A program made the position numbers and the translations under genes. Source: Caballeronia pedi (GTDB taxonomy: Bacteria; Pseudomonadota; Gammaproteobacteria; Burkholderiales; Burkholderiaceae). Taken from it: 64,000 bases of DNA. Each line of letters starts with the position of its first letter. Position 1 is the stretch's first letter. A model generated the notes under the pieces. The model saw only the letters and a list, made by a program, of their open reading frames with translations, was not told the DNA's origin and did no database searches. The stretch spans positions 1-64,000 of the forward strand of contig NZ_FCOE02000026.1 of NCBI RefSeq assembly GCF_001544915.2, in the 5' to 3' direction. Positions 42,440 through 51,266 of the stretch are shown one piece after another.

Positions 42440-45400
42440 TCAGAACGCGACGCGCGCGCCGGCCGTCAGGCCATATGCGGTCCGGCGAGCCGCCGCTTCG
42501 CCTTCGACATGCGCGAACAGATGACCGTTCTTCGACACCCGCAGCGTGCCGTCGAGACCGAGTTGCCCGAACACGCGCCCCGAATGCGGCGAAGTCGTCG
42601 TGAGGCCGAGTCCCGCCAGGTTCGCGTCGACGCTCGGTCGCGTGAGACTGCCGGCATCGACGCCCACGGCCGCCGTGAAGCGGTAGGTCACGCGCTGCGC
42701 GAGCGGGTCCTGCACACGCGAGCCGCCGGCAAGCCCCGTCATCATGCGCACGCCGTTGCCCGAGTAGCTGTCGAGCGACAGCGCCGCAGGCGAGGCCGAG
42801 CCTTCCGAGCTCGCGTCGCGCGACACGTGCTGGTAGATCGCCCGGGCGAACGGCTCCAGCCGCTGCGTGCCGATGTCCACCGGCAGGCGCACGCCCGTGG
42901 CGGCGAGCACGTCGCGGCCGTGCGTGCCGCTGGTCAGCCCGGAGGTGGCGCCGAGGGCGTCGGCATGATGCGTGTCCCAGCTTTGCGCGCCATAGCCGAG
43001 CGTGCCGTCGAGCAGCACGCGGCCGAGCGCATGCTGCCCGTACACGAAGCCCATGCTTTCCTCGATCGCGCCGTTGCCCGCATCCGCCGACACGTTGGTC
43101 TGCGTGTAGGCGAAGCCGACGCCCACCTTCGTCGTGGCGTTGCGCACGATATCCGCGCCGGTCGCCACCTGGTTGTCGCGTGAGGTGAAGCCGGAGGCGT
43201 GACTGTCGCTGGCCGAGGTGTTGTTGCCGTGCGTGACGTTCGCCCAGAGCGTCTGACCGTGGTCGATGCCGCCCGTCGCGATGTCCGACAGATGCGACGC
43301 GACCTGTCCCTGCACGCCGAGTGCCGCGCGCGGCGCGGCTGCTGCCATGTCCGCGTGGATCTCGCCGGAGAGCGTCTTCGCTACCGGCCCGATCTGCGCC
43401 GCCTGCGCACCGGCCACCCCATAGATCAGCTGGCTCTGCAGCGCGGACGCGCTGCCCTTGTCCTGCGCGCCCATGATCGTGTCGAGCAGCGCGGCGGCCG
43501 CGCGCGCGTTGTCGTTTTCCGCCGCGAGCGTCGTCGCGTAGGAAACCGGCGTCACGCGCAAGTCGATGCTGTTGCTGCCGTTCATGTCGTAGAACGCCTG
43601 CAGGCGCGTGCCCGCCCGCAGCCCGTCCGAAGGCTGCGCGAGCGCGTCGAAGCGCCCGCTGATGCCGCCCTCGGCCGTCACGATGCGGTAGGTATCGCCG
43701 AGACTCGGCACGAAGGTATTGGTCGCGTCGCCGGTGATGCCGCGCAACAGCGGCGCGAGCGTGCCCGCGGCGATGAACGGATGATTCGCGCCGAACACCA
43801 GCAGTCGCGAATAGTTGCCTGCGCCCGTGCCGGTGCCCGTTCCGTCGATGTCCACCTCGAAGGTGCTGCCGGGGTTCATCGTCACCGTGCCGTTGACCGC
43901 GAGCGTGCCCGGCGAGTTGCCGGGCGCGAGACGGCCGCTCACCGAGAGCGCGCCGTCGATCGCGCCGACGCCGCGCAGCGTGCCCGCGGCGAGCACATCG
44001 ACCGCGCCGGTGATCGAGCCGTTCGCGCGCAGCGTGCCGGCCGCGACGCATGCGCCGCTCGCGAGCGACGCGGAGCCAGCGATGGTGAGCGCGCCGCCGC
44101 CGGACTTGTTCAGGCAGGCGGTGCCCCCGGCCGACGCGATGGCGCCCGACAGCACGGCGCTCGTGCCCGCGGCGACATCGACCGTGGACGCGCCGGTCAC
44201 GATGAGCTGCTGGGCGGCGGTGAGCGAGGCGGTCGTGCCGAGCGTGGCGCCGTTCAGCACGATCGCGCCGCTGCCGAGCGACGAGCCGTTGCCGATCTGC
44301 ACCGTGCCGCCATTGATGAGCGTGCCGCCCGTGAAGGTGTTCGCGCCGCTCACCGCGAGCGTGCCCGCGCCGTTCTTCACGAGGCTTCCCGTCCCGCTGA
44401 TCGGGCCGCTCGCAGCGAGCGTGACGCCAGTGAGCGTCGTCAGCGAGGCGCCCTCGGCGCCGATGACGATCGCGCGCGCCGTGTCCATCGACTGCGTGAC
44501 CGTGAGGTCGCCTCCGTGGAACGTGAGAGCGCCCGCCGCTGCGCCGAGATTCGTATCCGAGGCGACATTCAGCGAGCCGCCGGCGAGCGTCGTGCCGCCG
44601 CTGTAGGTGTTGTTGCCGGCGAGCACTTCGGTGCCGCCCTGCACGCGCAGCCCGCCCGTGCCGGAGATCGTCCCGTCGAAAGTGCCCGCGGCGTTCGAGA
44701 GCGACAGCGTGCGCGCGCCCAGCGCGACCTGGCCGCTGCCGGAAAGCGACGTGACGGCCGTATCCGCCGCGAGGCCCGAGATGTCGAACATGCCATCGTT
44801 CGACACGCCCGAGGACGCCGCGATGCTGCCCGCGCCCGCCAGCGCGAGCGTCGCGCCCGCGCCGATATGCGTCGCGCCTGTGTAGGTGTTCACGCCCGTG
44901 AAGGTCACGCTGCCGCCGCTCGCATTGTTGACGATGCTGAGCGCGCCGGGCGCGCCGCTCGCGGCGTCGGCGATCACGCCGGAAAACGTCGACGTCTGGC
45001 CGTTCTGGTCGATGGTGCCGCCGGCCGCGCCGATCGAGAGCGCGCTTGCGACCGTCGCGCTGTCCACGCGCAGCGTGCCGCCGCTGAACACGGGGTTCAC
45101 GCTCGTGCCGAGATTGCTCGACGAGAAGTACGGCGTGCTGGTGTCGATGTCGGAAGGAGGCACGCCGCCCGTCGTCGCGACCGCGTTGCCGGTGAACGTG
45201 CCGGGCTTCGAAGCGACATAGAACACCGGACTGACCGAGGTGTCGTTGTAGTTGAAATCCGCGAAGCCGATCGTATAGGTGCCCGTGGCGCCGATCGTGA
45301 AGCTGGTGATGATCCACTGGGTCGTGCCGTAGCTGCCGAGCACCAGCGTGCTCGCCTGCGCGGGCACGTACGTCGGCGACGCGCCGTTGAGCGCCAGAAT

Positions 45401-45883
45401 GCCGACCTGCTGGGTGCCCTGGCCCGCGACCGAGAACATGACGCCGTCATTGAAGGGCTGGTAGTCGTTCGCGGCATACGCCCACGCGAAGGAATAAGTG
45501 CCCGCGGACAGCGTGAACTGCTTGTAGATGTAGCCGTAGTTCGTCGTGCCGCTCACGAGATTGCTGATGCTGCCCGGCGTCAGCCCGAAGCTCGCTTCCA
45601 CGGTTCCGACCTGGTTGTATCCGCCGCCCGGCGTGATCTTCGCCATCTGGTCGCCGACCGCCGGCGTGAGCGAGTAAGGCTGGCCGCCCACGGTGAAGGC
45701 GTTCGTCGTGCTGAGCACGGCGACGGAGCCGGATTGCGTCCAGCCCGTCAGGCCGTTCGAGAAATCGAGGAAGGTCGAGGCATGCGCATTGACCGGCAAT
45801 GCGCAGCAGAGAACGCCGATACCCGCGGAAACGGTCTTGCCGCACACCTTGACGATGCGGAATACCTGATGCTGCACACTCAT
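42440..45883 (-). CDS. Autotransporter (type Va) with beta-strand repeats and N-terminal lectin-like domain
   Basis: This 1147-residue protein, from ATG 45883, starts with a signal peptide ending ALPVNAHA. Residues 40-240 form a beta-rich domain (FLDFSNGLTGWTQSGSVAVL, then ITPGGGYNQVGTVEASFGLT) resembling secreted carbohydrate-binding or PEP-CTERM-like modules. From about 270 to 690 it carries autotransporter-associated repeats (GAGTLAVSGANTFTGGTLIN and similar). The last ~300 residues form the beta-barrel, ending AYGLTAGARVAF with terminal Phe. An upstream ATG at 45955 would add 24 residues but lacks a ribosome site. The passenger is probably an adhesin or surface protein; no protease triad was recognised. 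Its codon and repeat composition is very GC-rich. Confidence 0.92.
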   Translation of the reverse strand: MSVQHQVFRIVKVCGKTVSAGIGVLCCALPVNAHASTFLDFSNGLTGWTQSGSVAVLSTTNAFTVGGQPYSLTPAVGDQMAKITPGGGYNQVGTVEASFGLTPGSISNLVSGTTNYGYIYKQFTLSAGTYSFAWAYAANDYQPFNDGVMFSVAGQGTQQVGILALNGASPTYVPAQASTLVLGSYGTTQWIITSFTIGATGTYTIGFADFNYNDTSVSPVFYVASKPGTFTGNAVATTGGVPPSDIDTSTPYFSSSNLGTSVNPVFSGGTLRVDSATVASALSIGAAGGTIDQNGQTSTFSGVIADAASGAPGALSIVNNASGGSVTFTGVNTYTGATHIGAGATLALAGAGSIAASSGVSNDGMFDISGLAADTAVTSLSGSGQVALGARTLSLSNAAGTFDGTISGTGGLRVQGGTEVLAGNNTYSGGTTLAGGSLNVASDTNLGAAAGALTFHGGDLTVTQSMDTARAIVIGAEGASLTTLTGVTLAASGPISGTGSLVKNGAGTLAVSGANTFTGGTLINGGTVQIGNGSSLGSGAIVLNGATLGTTASLTAAQQLIVTGASTVDVAAGTSAVLSGAIASAGGTACLNKSGGGALTIAGSASLASGACVAAGTLRANGSITGAVDVLAAGTLRGVGAIDGALSVSGRLAPGNSPGTLAVNGTVTMNPGSTFEVDIDGTGTGTGAGNYSRLLVFGANHPFIAAGTLAPLLRGITGDATNTFVPSLGDTYRIVTAEGGISGRFDALAQPSDGLRAGTRLQAFYDMNGSNSIDLRVTPVSYATTLAAENDNARAAAALLDTIMGAQDKGSASALQSQLIYGVAGAQAAQIGPVAKTLSGEIHADMAAAAPRAALGVQGQVASHLSDIATGGIDHGQTLWANVTHGNNTSASDSHASGFTSRDNQVATGADIVRNATTKVGVGFAYTQTNVSADAGNGAIEESMGFVYGQHALGRVLLDGTLGYGAQSWDTHHADALGATSGLTSGTHGRDVLAATGVRLPVDIGTQRLEPFARAIYQHVSRDASSEGSASPAALSLDSYSGNGVRMMTGLAGGSRVQDPLAQRVTYRFTAAVGVDAGSLTRPSVDANLAGLGLTTTSPHSGRVFGQLGLDGTLRVSKNGHLFAHVEGEAAARRTAYGLTAGARVAF

Positions 45884-46111
45884 GAGCTGCCTGTTCAGTT
45901 GATTTTGATTGACGTCGTCGGGCAGCCGCGCTGTCGTGCCCGTTCTCCGGGTCATTGACGGCAAATTTTTTGAAATATTTAGTGAACACCTAGGAAATAT
46001 TCGGCGCGCCGCTGAATGGCACGCTCGTGCTGCTCGGCCGCTGAAGACTGCAGACCACGCCGAATTGAGCTAGCGTGTCGAATCCTTATCGACTCTCTGA
46101 CAACAACGCCC

Positions 46112-46756
46112 ATGTCCCGACCGCTTCAAATCGACTTCGTGTCCGACATCGCCTGCCCGTGGTGCGCCGTGGGCCTGGCTTCCCTGCAACGCGCGCTGGC
46201 GCGCCTCGGCGATGAAGTCGATGCGCATATCACGCTGCATCCGTTCGAGCTGAATCCTGACATGGGTCCGCAGGGCGAGCGCATTGTCGATTACATCGGC
46301 CGCAAGTACGGCCGCACGCCCGAGCAGATCAAGGAGGCGCAGGCCGTGATCCGCGAGCGCGGCGCGCGCGAAGGCTTTGTTTTCGGCGAACGCAACCGGG
46401 TCTACAACACGTTCGATGCGCATCGGCTGCTGCACTGGGCGCGCATCGAAGGCAGGCAGTTGCCGCTCAAGCTCGCGCTCCTGGGCGCGTATCATGGCGA
46501 GGGCAAGGACCCGAGCGATCGGAACGTCCTGATCGAAGCGGCCCGAAGCGTCGGCCTCGACGGCGACAAGGCGCGCGAAATTCTGGAGAGCGGCACGTAT
46601 GCCGATGAAGTTCGCGCGGAAGAGCGCGAGTTTCAGCAATTGGGGATTCAGTCCGTGCCCGCGATCATCCTGGACCGGAAGTTCCTCGTGAGCGGCGGTC
46701 AGCCGTCCGAGGCGTTCGAAGAAGCGATACGTAAGGTCATCGGCGAGCAGGCGTAA
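46112..46756 (+). CDS. DsbA-family oxidoreductase, FrnE-like
   Basis: This 214-residue thioredoxin-fold protein has the redox motif Cys15-Pro-Trp-Cys18 in FVSDIACPWCAVGLASLQ and a cis-proline region GIQSVPAIILDRKFLVSG. The inserted helical domain includes FGERNRVYNTFDAHRLLHWA, typical of FrnE/2-hydroxychromene-2-carboxylate-isomerase-like proteins. There is no signal peptide, so it acts in the cytosol, unlike periplasmic DsbA. Known members serve oxidative-stress tolerance or polyketide tailoring. The start at 46112 lacks a strong ribosome site. It is monocistronic, divergent from the autotransporter and convergent with the Rieske gene. Confidence 0.92.
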   Translation: MSRPLQIDFVSDIACPWCAVGLASLQRALARLGDEVDAHITLHPFELNPDMGPQGERIVDYIGRKYGRTPEQIKEAQAVIRERGAREGFVFGERNRVYNTFDAHRLLHWARIEGRQLPLKLALLGAYHGEGKDPSDRNVLIEAARSVGLDGDKAREILESGTYADEVRAEEREFQQLGIQSVPAIILDRKFLVSGGQPSEAFEEAIRKVIGEQA

Positions 46757-46784
46757 GAGGCGTGCGTCGCCGAGGCCTTCGGAA

Positions 46785-47096
46785 TCAATCGACGCGTGGC
46801 GTCACGAGTTCGCCGTCGATCGCTTCGACGGGCAGCTTCGTCAGGCACAAACCCGGCGCGCCGACCGCACACCCCGACGCGAGGTCGAAACGCAGGCCGT
46901 GCGCCGGGCATTGCAGCACGTGGCCGTCCAGCCGGCCATTCGCGAGCGATGCGCCGTTGTGCGGGCACGAGTTGTCGATCGCGTGAATGGCGCCATCGAT
47001 ATTGAACAGCACGACGCTGCGCCCGTCGATGAATGCGATCTTGCGCGAGCCGGGTTTCAGATCGTCGGCGCGGGCAAGCGCCATGTTCACCGCCAC
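46785..47096 (-). CDS. Rieske [2Fe-2S] ferredoxin
   Basis: This 103-residue protein is a stand-alone Rieske ferredoxin or NirD/HcaC-like electron carrier. Ligands are Cys44-Pro-His46 in DNSCPHNGASLANG and Cys63-x2-His66 in VLQCPAHGLRFDLASG, with 16 residues between the two motifs. It would shuttle electrons to an oxygenase or reductase. Its start overlaps the preceding short ORF by ten bases. It is the terminal gene of the BKACE operon on the minus strand; the only oxygenase there is the TauD-like protein, which does not normally need it, so its partner is unclear. Confidence 0.9.
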   Translation of the reverse strand: MAVNMALARADDLKPGSRKIAFIDGRSVVLFNIDGAIHAIDNSCPHNGASLANGRLDGHVLQCPAHGLRFDLASGCAVGAPGLCLTKLPVEAIDGELVTPRVD

Positions 47097-47281
47097 GATT
47101 TCAGGTCTCCTGACGGTGTATGCGCGTCCATCCAGTCATACGGTTCGCGGGTTCGTCCCCACGCCCAGGTTCGCGCCGCCGATGCCGACGTTTCCCTTGC
47201 GCGCCGGCTCGTGTTTGAATCCTTCTGCTCGACGATAGTGGCGACTTGCGTCGACGATGCGGTCTGTACGTGATCTGACAT
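47087..47281 (-). CDS. Short ORF of unknown function between hydrolase and Rieske genes
   Basis: This 64-codon frame starts at ATG 47281 with GGAG ten bases upstream, 15 bp after the alpha/beta hydrolase stop, and its end overlaps the Rieske start. The protein is polar, with no membrane segment. Its C-terminal EPYDWMDAHTPSGDLKSWR looks structured, while the N-terminal half is low-complexity. It could be a real small protein or merely the leader that couples translation to the Rieske gene. No family was recognised. Confidence 0.5.
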   Translation of the reverse strand: MSDHVQTASSTQVATIVEQKDSNTSRRARETSASAARTWAWGRTREPYDWMDAHTPSGDLKSWR

Positions 47282-47296
47282 TTGCAGGGTTCTCCA

Positions 47297-47896
47297 TCAA
47301 AGGGAAGCGGATTGGCGTGGGCGTTCGTCGCAGAGTTCGGCGATCAGTTCATCGGCGAGCGGCCATTCGCCGTGCCCCGACGCGGGATTCAGATGGCCGG
47401 CAGCGCCGATATCGACGAAACGGCTGCCCCACGCGTGCGCGAGTTCCTCGACGCGTTCGATGCGCGCCAGCGGATCGTTGGTGCTGGCGGCGACGATGCT
47501 CGGAAACGGCAAACGCGCGCGCGGAACGGGAAGCCATCCTTCCCGCTGCAGGATGTCCGGCGACGGGTAACCCGGCGGCATCGGCGCATCGAAATCGGGC
47601 GGCGTCGCGAGCAGGGCGCCGTGAATCTGCCGTGTGTGGCGCTGCGCCCAGTGCACGGTGATCATGACGCCCGCGCTGTGCGCGACGAGCACGACCGGTC
47701 CGTCGATTTGCGCCAGCGCCGCATCGAGCGCGGCGACGCGGGCCGCGCAGCTTAGCTTGTCGTGCTCCAGCGGCGGCACCGAGCGCGCACGGGTAAGCCT
47801 GCGTTCGAGCAGGGTCTGCCAGTGATCGTCAACATGATCGCGTAGTCCCGGAACGATCAGGATCGTGGGCGTCGAGTTGGATTGCATGATGCTCAT
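47297..47896 (-). CDS. Small alpha/beta hydrolase, RBBP9/YdeN family
   Basis: This 199-residue serine hydrolase has the family N-terminus TILIVPGLRDHVDDHWQTLL, the nucleophile Ser in VVLVAHSAGVMITVHWA, the Asp in AASTNDPLARIERVEELA and the His in AAGHLNPASGHGEWP, all in RBBP9 order. The start at 47896 overlaps the MFS stop by ATGA, so it belongs to the same operon. Family members hydrolyse esters, thioesters or amides. A role in hydrolysing an imported ester or a CoA thioester is possible but not shown. Confidence 0.9.
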   Translation of the reverse strand: MSIMQSNSTPTILIVPGLRDHVDDHWQTLLERRLTRARSVPPLEHDKLSCAARVAALDAALAQIDGPVVLVAHSAGVMITVHWAQRHTRQIHGALLATPPDFDAPMPPGYPSPDILQREGWLPVPRARLPFPSIVAASTNDPLARIERVEELAHAWGSRFVDIGAAGHLNPASGHGEWPLADELIAELCDERPRQSASL

Positions 47897-49236
47897 ACGT
47901 GCAATGAAGGCTTGTTGTTCGCGGCCTGACCGCGCAATGCGTCGATGCGGCTCAGATCACGCACATACCTCGCGCGGCCGATGGCGAACGCGAGCATCGC
48001 CGCCAGACTCACGAAAGGAATGACCTGCAACGCACCCAGCAGGCCGATGCGGTCGGCGATCATGCCGGTGACGAGCGGACCGGGCGCGAGGCCGAGCAGG
48101 TTGTTAGCGAGCGTCAGCGTCGCGAAGGCGGACGCATGGATCGCCGATGGCGTGAGATTCGCCACCATCGCCCCCGCCGGTCCGGACGTGCCCGCCACCA
48201 CCAGGATTCCCGCCCCGAGCAGCACGAGTTGCAACGGGCCGGCGTCGAGCCTGAAGCCGACGGAAAGCAGCACGAGCGAGATCAGGCAATAGGCCAGCGC
48301 CGTGAGCCACTTGCGCGAGGGCGCGTGTCGGCAGATGCGGTCCGTGATGACGCCGCACGCGACCATGCCGAGCCCGCCCAGCAGCACGAAGACCGCGGCT
48401 CCCGCGGCGGCCTTGTCCGCGGGCATCGCGTAATAGCGATTCAGAAAGCTCGGCATCCACGCGATCACCGCGCCCATGATGAAGAGCTGCAATCCGCTGC
48501 CGACATAGGCGCAGACCACCGAGACCGTCGAAAAGAGTCCTGCGATCAGCGCGCGCAGGCTCGTGCGCATGCCTGCGGCTTCCTCTCTGGCCGCCTGGCG
48601 ATCGGGAAAGCGCGCCGCAATGCGCGCGTCCGACACCACCAGCCGGTAGACGATCACCAGCACGATGCCGAAGCATGCCATCGCGCCGAACGACGCGCGC
48701 CATCCGAGATGCACGGCGACAAAGCCGCCCAGCGCCATGCCGAGCACCGAGCCGAACGCGCCGCCGGCCATGAACGCGCCGGTGAGCGTCGAGCGCAGAT
48801 GCGGCGGAAAAATACTGAGAATGAGCGCGATGCCCACACTTCCGTACGCCGCCTCGCCGAGACCCACGAAGGCGCGCGCCAGCAGCATTTCGCCGTAGTT
48901 GGTGGCGATGGCGCAGCCGAGCGTGGCGAGACTCCAGAGCGTCGCCATGATGATGAGGCTGCGCACGCGGCCCCAGCGGTCCGCCAGCACGGAGAGCGGG
49001 AAGGTCAGCACGCCGACCATCAGCGCCACCACGCCGCTGAGCGAACCCAGTTGTGTGTCGGACAGACCCCAGGCCTGTTTCAGCAGCGGAAACACCGCGT
49101 TCAGAACTTGTCGCGACATATAGTCGGACAGCAGCAGTCCGAAGGTCAGTGCGAATATGATCCACGCGTATTTGCGTGATGTGGCCGTGGGCGCGGCGAT
49201 GTCGCGCGCGTGCGGCCCTGTGCAGTCGATTTGCAA
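47893..49236 (-). CDS. MFS transporter
   Basis: This 447-residue inner-membrane porter has about twelve segments with FALTFGLLLSDYMSRQVLNA, LADRWGRVRSLIIMATLWSL in loop 2-3 and GLGEAAYGSVGIALILS. The start codon appears to be TTG 49236, with GGAGGAGA six bases upstream; no good ATG precedes the first membrane segment. It resembles the Spns/ACS-type MFS branch, not drug exporters. It lies 68 bp after the BKACE gene and overlaps the hydrolase gene, so it is probably the importer for the compound degraded by this operon. Confidence 0.88.
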   Translation of the reverse strand: MQIDCTGPHARDIAAPTATSRKYAWIIFALTFGLLLSDYMSRQVLNAVFPLLKQAWGLSDTQLGSLSGVVALMVGVLTFPLSVLADRWGRVRSLIIMATLWSLATLGCAIATNYGEMLLARAFVGLGEAAYGSVGIALILSIFPPHLRSTLTGAFMAGGAFGSVLGMALGGFVAVHLGWRASFGAMACFGIVLVIVYRLVVSDARIAARFPDRQAAREEAAGMRTSLRALIAGLFSTVSVVCAYVGSGLQLFIMGAVIAWMPSFLNRYYAMPADKAAAGAAVFVLLGGLGMVACGVITDRICRHAPSRKWLTALAYCLISLVLLSVGFRLDAGPLQLVLLGAGILVVAGTSGPAGAMVANLTPSAIHASAFATLTLANNLLGLAPGPLVTGMIADRIGLLGALQVIPFVSLAAMLAFAIGRARYVRDLSRIDALRGQAANNKPSLHV

Positions 49237-49304
49237 AATTGTCTCCTCCGATGTCCGGCGCTGGCTTCTGCGAGCCGTTCGCGCCTGAGAGTGATAGCCG
49301 GGCT

Positions 49305-50360
49305 TCAGGCCGCGCGCAGGGGAAGGTTGACCTGGCCCGCCTTGCGGTTCGGCGCCATGCCCATTTGCGCGAGCGTCTCGTCGGCGTCCTTGTATTGCAC
49401 GCCGATCTTGTAGATCTCGCGCGCTTCCTTGCCGCTCGCGATTTCGCGGCCCAGTTCACGCGCGACGCGCACGCACTGCTCGATCTGCTGCACCGACGTC
49501 ATGCGGTTGCCGTGCTGATCGATGATCGTGTCCTCGATGCCGCAGCGCGGATGCAGGCCCATCGACATCGCCATCATGTTGAACGGCAGCACGTTCTTCA
49601 GCAGCGACTCGGCCGTCAGCGTGCAGCCATCCGGCGCGCGGTGGACGAAGTTGAAGAAGTTGAACGGGTTCGGGCCGTCGAAACCGCCACCGATGCCGAT
49701 CCACGTCAGATTCAGCGGACCCGTGTAGACGCCCTTGCGCACGAGGCGTTCGAGCGTTTCCAGCGCATGGATGCCGGTGAGCTGGAAATGCGGCTGGATG
49801 TTGGCCGCCTGCAGTCGCCTGAGATGCTCCTCGACCCACGCGGGGCCGGCCGGAACCGTCATTTCGCTGTACGCGGCCATGAACGCCGGATTCGAGAGCG
49901 AGGTGCCTTCCAGATACTCCGGATACAGCAACTCCATGATGTTCATCTGCGTCGTGTTGATCGCGACGGTCACTTGGTCGGGCTTCGGATCGAGATCGGC
50001 GAGCATGTGACGGGTATCGTCGGACAGCCACTTGGCCGCCTGACCGTCGTTTTCCGGCGCGAACGAGATCGAGCCGCCCACCTGAATGATCATGTCCGGC
50101 ACCGCCGCGCGCACACCCGCGATCAGTTCGTTGAACTTCGACAGGCGCTTGGAACCCTTGCCGTCCAGTTCGCGCACGTGCAGATGCAGCACGGTGGCGC
50201 CCGCCTCGTAGCAGTCGACGGCCTTCTGGACCTGTTCTTCCATGGTGACCGGAATGTCTTCGGGGAAGTCGGCGGGCATCCATTCGGGGCCGTACGGCGC
50301 GACCGTGATGACGACCTTGTCCTGGTTTTCGGGGTGCAGCGAATCGTCGAGGAATTGCAT
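49305..50360 (-). CDS. Beta-keto acid cleavage enzyme (BKACE, formerly DUF849)
   Basis: This 351-residue TIM-barrel protein belongs to the BKACE family, which condenses a beta-keto acid with acetyl-CoA to give acetoacetate and a new acyl-CoA. Zinc ligands are His59 and His61 in ATVLHLHVRELDG, and Glu in LHPRCGIEDTIIDQHG. PQVTVAINTTQ-like and TGIHALETLERLVRKGVY segments are as expected. GGAG stands before ATG 50360. Substrates of the family include 3-keto-5-aminohexanoate and dehydrocarnitine. This one follows a TauD-like dioxygenase and an NADPH quinone-type oxidoreductase, which may generate the keto acid. The specific substrate is unknown. Confidence 0.93.
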   Translation of the reverse strand: MQFLDDSLHPENQDKVVITVAPYGPEWMPADFPEDIPVTMEEQVQKAVDCYEAGATVLHLHVRELDGKGSKRLSKFNELIAGVRAAVPDMIIQVGGSISFAPENDGQAAKWLSDDTRHMLADLDPKPDQVTVAINTTQMNIMELLYPEYLEGTSLSNPAFMAAYSEMTVPAGPAWVEEHLRRLQAANIQPHFQLTGIHALETLERLVRKGVYTGPLNLTWIGIGGGFDGPNPFNFFNFVHRAPDGCTLTAESLLKNVLPFNMMAMSMGLHPRCGIEDTIIDQHGNRMTSVQQIEQCVRVARELGREIASGKEAREIYKIGVQYKDADETLAQMGMAPNRKAGQVNLPLRAA

Positions 50361-50406
50361 GGGGTGCTCCAGCGTAAATAGGATCGATGTATGTAAGGCG
50401 CGATGA

Positions 50407-51255
50407 TCAGTAAGGCGCGTCGCCGATGATCCCGGCGCGTTCCATCTTGCGATGGCACGGCGGGTAGTCCATGACCGCGTAATGCTGCGTGCTGCGGTTG
50501 TCCCAGATCGCGACGCTGTTCTTTTTCCAGCGCCAGCGGACCTGGTGTTCCGGGATGTACGCCTGGCTGATCAGGTAGGCGAGCAACTGGCCCGCGCCCG
50601 GATTGGCGTCCTGGCCGAAACGCACGCGCTCAGGCGTGTGATAGTTCGTGAAATGCGTAGTGAACGCGTTCACGAAGAGCGTCTTCTCGCCCGTCTCAGG
50701 GTGCGTGCGCACGACCGGGTGTTCGGCGTCGGGAAACTGCGCTTTGAGCGCGAGCCGCTTTTCGACCGGCATGGCGGCCCCGAAGCTGGCCTCGATGCTG
50801 TGGCGCGCGCGCAGATCGGCGATCTGCGTCTTGATGTGCTCGGGCAGGTTCTCGTAAGCGAGGACCATGTTCGCCCAGATCGTGTCGCCGCCGACCGGCG
50901 GACATTCGACGCAGCGCAGCACGCAGCCGAAAGGCGGCGCGGCGCGCCAGGTGGCGTCGGTATGCCATGCGTTTTCGTAGCGGTCGTTGGGCTGGTCGGG
51001 ATTCTTGTAGATACGCACCAGACCCGGATGCTCGGGATCGCTCCCGGCGACCGGATGATCCTCCAGCTCGCCGAAGCGGCGGGCGAACGCGACATGGTCG
51101 GCGCGCGTGATGTCCTGATCGCGCAGGAACAGCACGCGATGCTTGAGCAGCGTGGCGCGGATTTCCGCGAACAGGCCGTCGTCGTGCACCGCGTCCGCGA
51201 GGTTCACGCCGCTGAGTTCGGCCCCGATGGAGCAGGTAAGTTGTTCGACGCGCAT
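50407..51255 (-). CDS. TauD/TfdA-family 2-oxoglutarate-dependent dioxygenase
   Basis: This 282-residue Fe(II)/2-oxoglutarate oxygenase has the facial triad His-x-Asp in ENAWHTDATWRAAPPFGCVL and the distal His in SVAIWDNRSTQHYAVMDYPP, followed by the 2-oxoglutarate-binding Arg in CHRKMERAG. It starts with VEQLTCSIGAELSGVNLADA, typical of TauD. ATG 51255 has GAGGAG eight bases upstream, deciding against ATG 51270. Members hydroxylate sulfonates, phenoxyacetates, amines or fatty acids next to a heteroatom. In this operon it is the likely initiating oxidation before BKACE cleavage; the substrate is unknown. Confidence 0.93.
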   Translation of the reverse strand: MRVEQLTCSIGAELSGVNLADAVHDDGLFAEIRATLLKHRVLFLRDQDITRADHVAFARRFGELEDHPVAGSDPEHPGLVRIYKNPDQPNDRYENAWHTDATWRAAPPFGCVLRCVECPPVGGDTIWANMVLAYENLPEHIKTQIADLRARHSIEASFGAAMPVEKRLALKAQFPDAEHPVVRTHPETGEKTLFVNAFTTHFTNYHTPERVRFGQDANPGAGQLLAYLISQAYIPEHQVRWRWKKNSVAIWDNRSTQHYAVMDYPPCHRKMERAGIIGDAPY

Positions 51256-51266
51256 GATGTGTCTCC

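Noticed and set aside
42282-45317. 1011-codon minus-strand frame overlapping the autotransporter
   Set aside because: It is Arg/His/Gly-rich and a frame shadow of the autotransporter repeats, and it also overlaps the porin end.
42440-45883. Serine-protease autotransporter
   Set aside because: No GDSGSP-type or subtilase motif was seen in the passenger domain.
43199-45958. Very long open frame (over 900 codons) on the plus strand opposite the autotransporter
   Set aside because: It is arginine/alanine-rich with no domain, and arises from the GC-rich repetitive coding strand of the autotransporter, which has signal peptide, repeats and barrel in the other frame.
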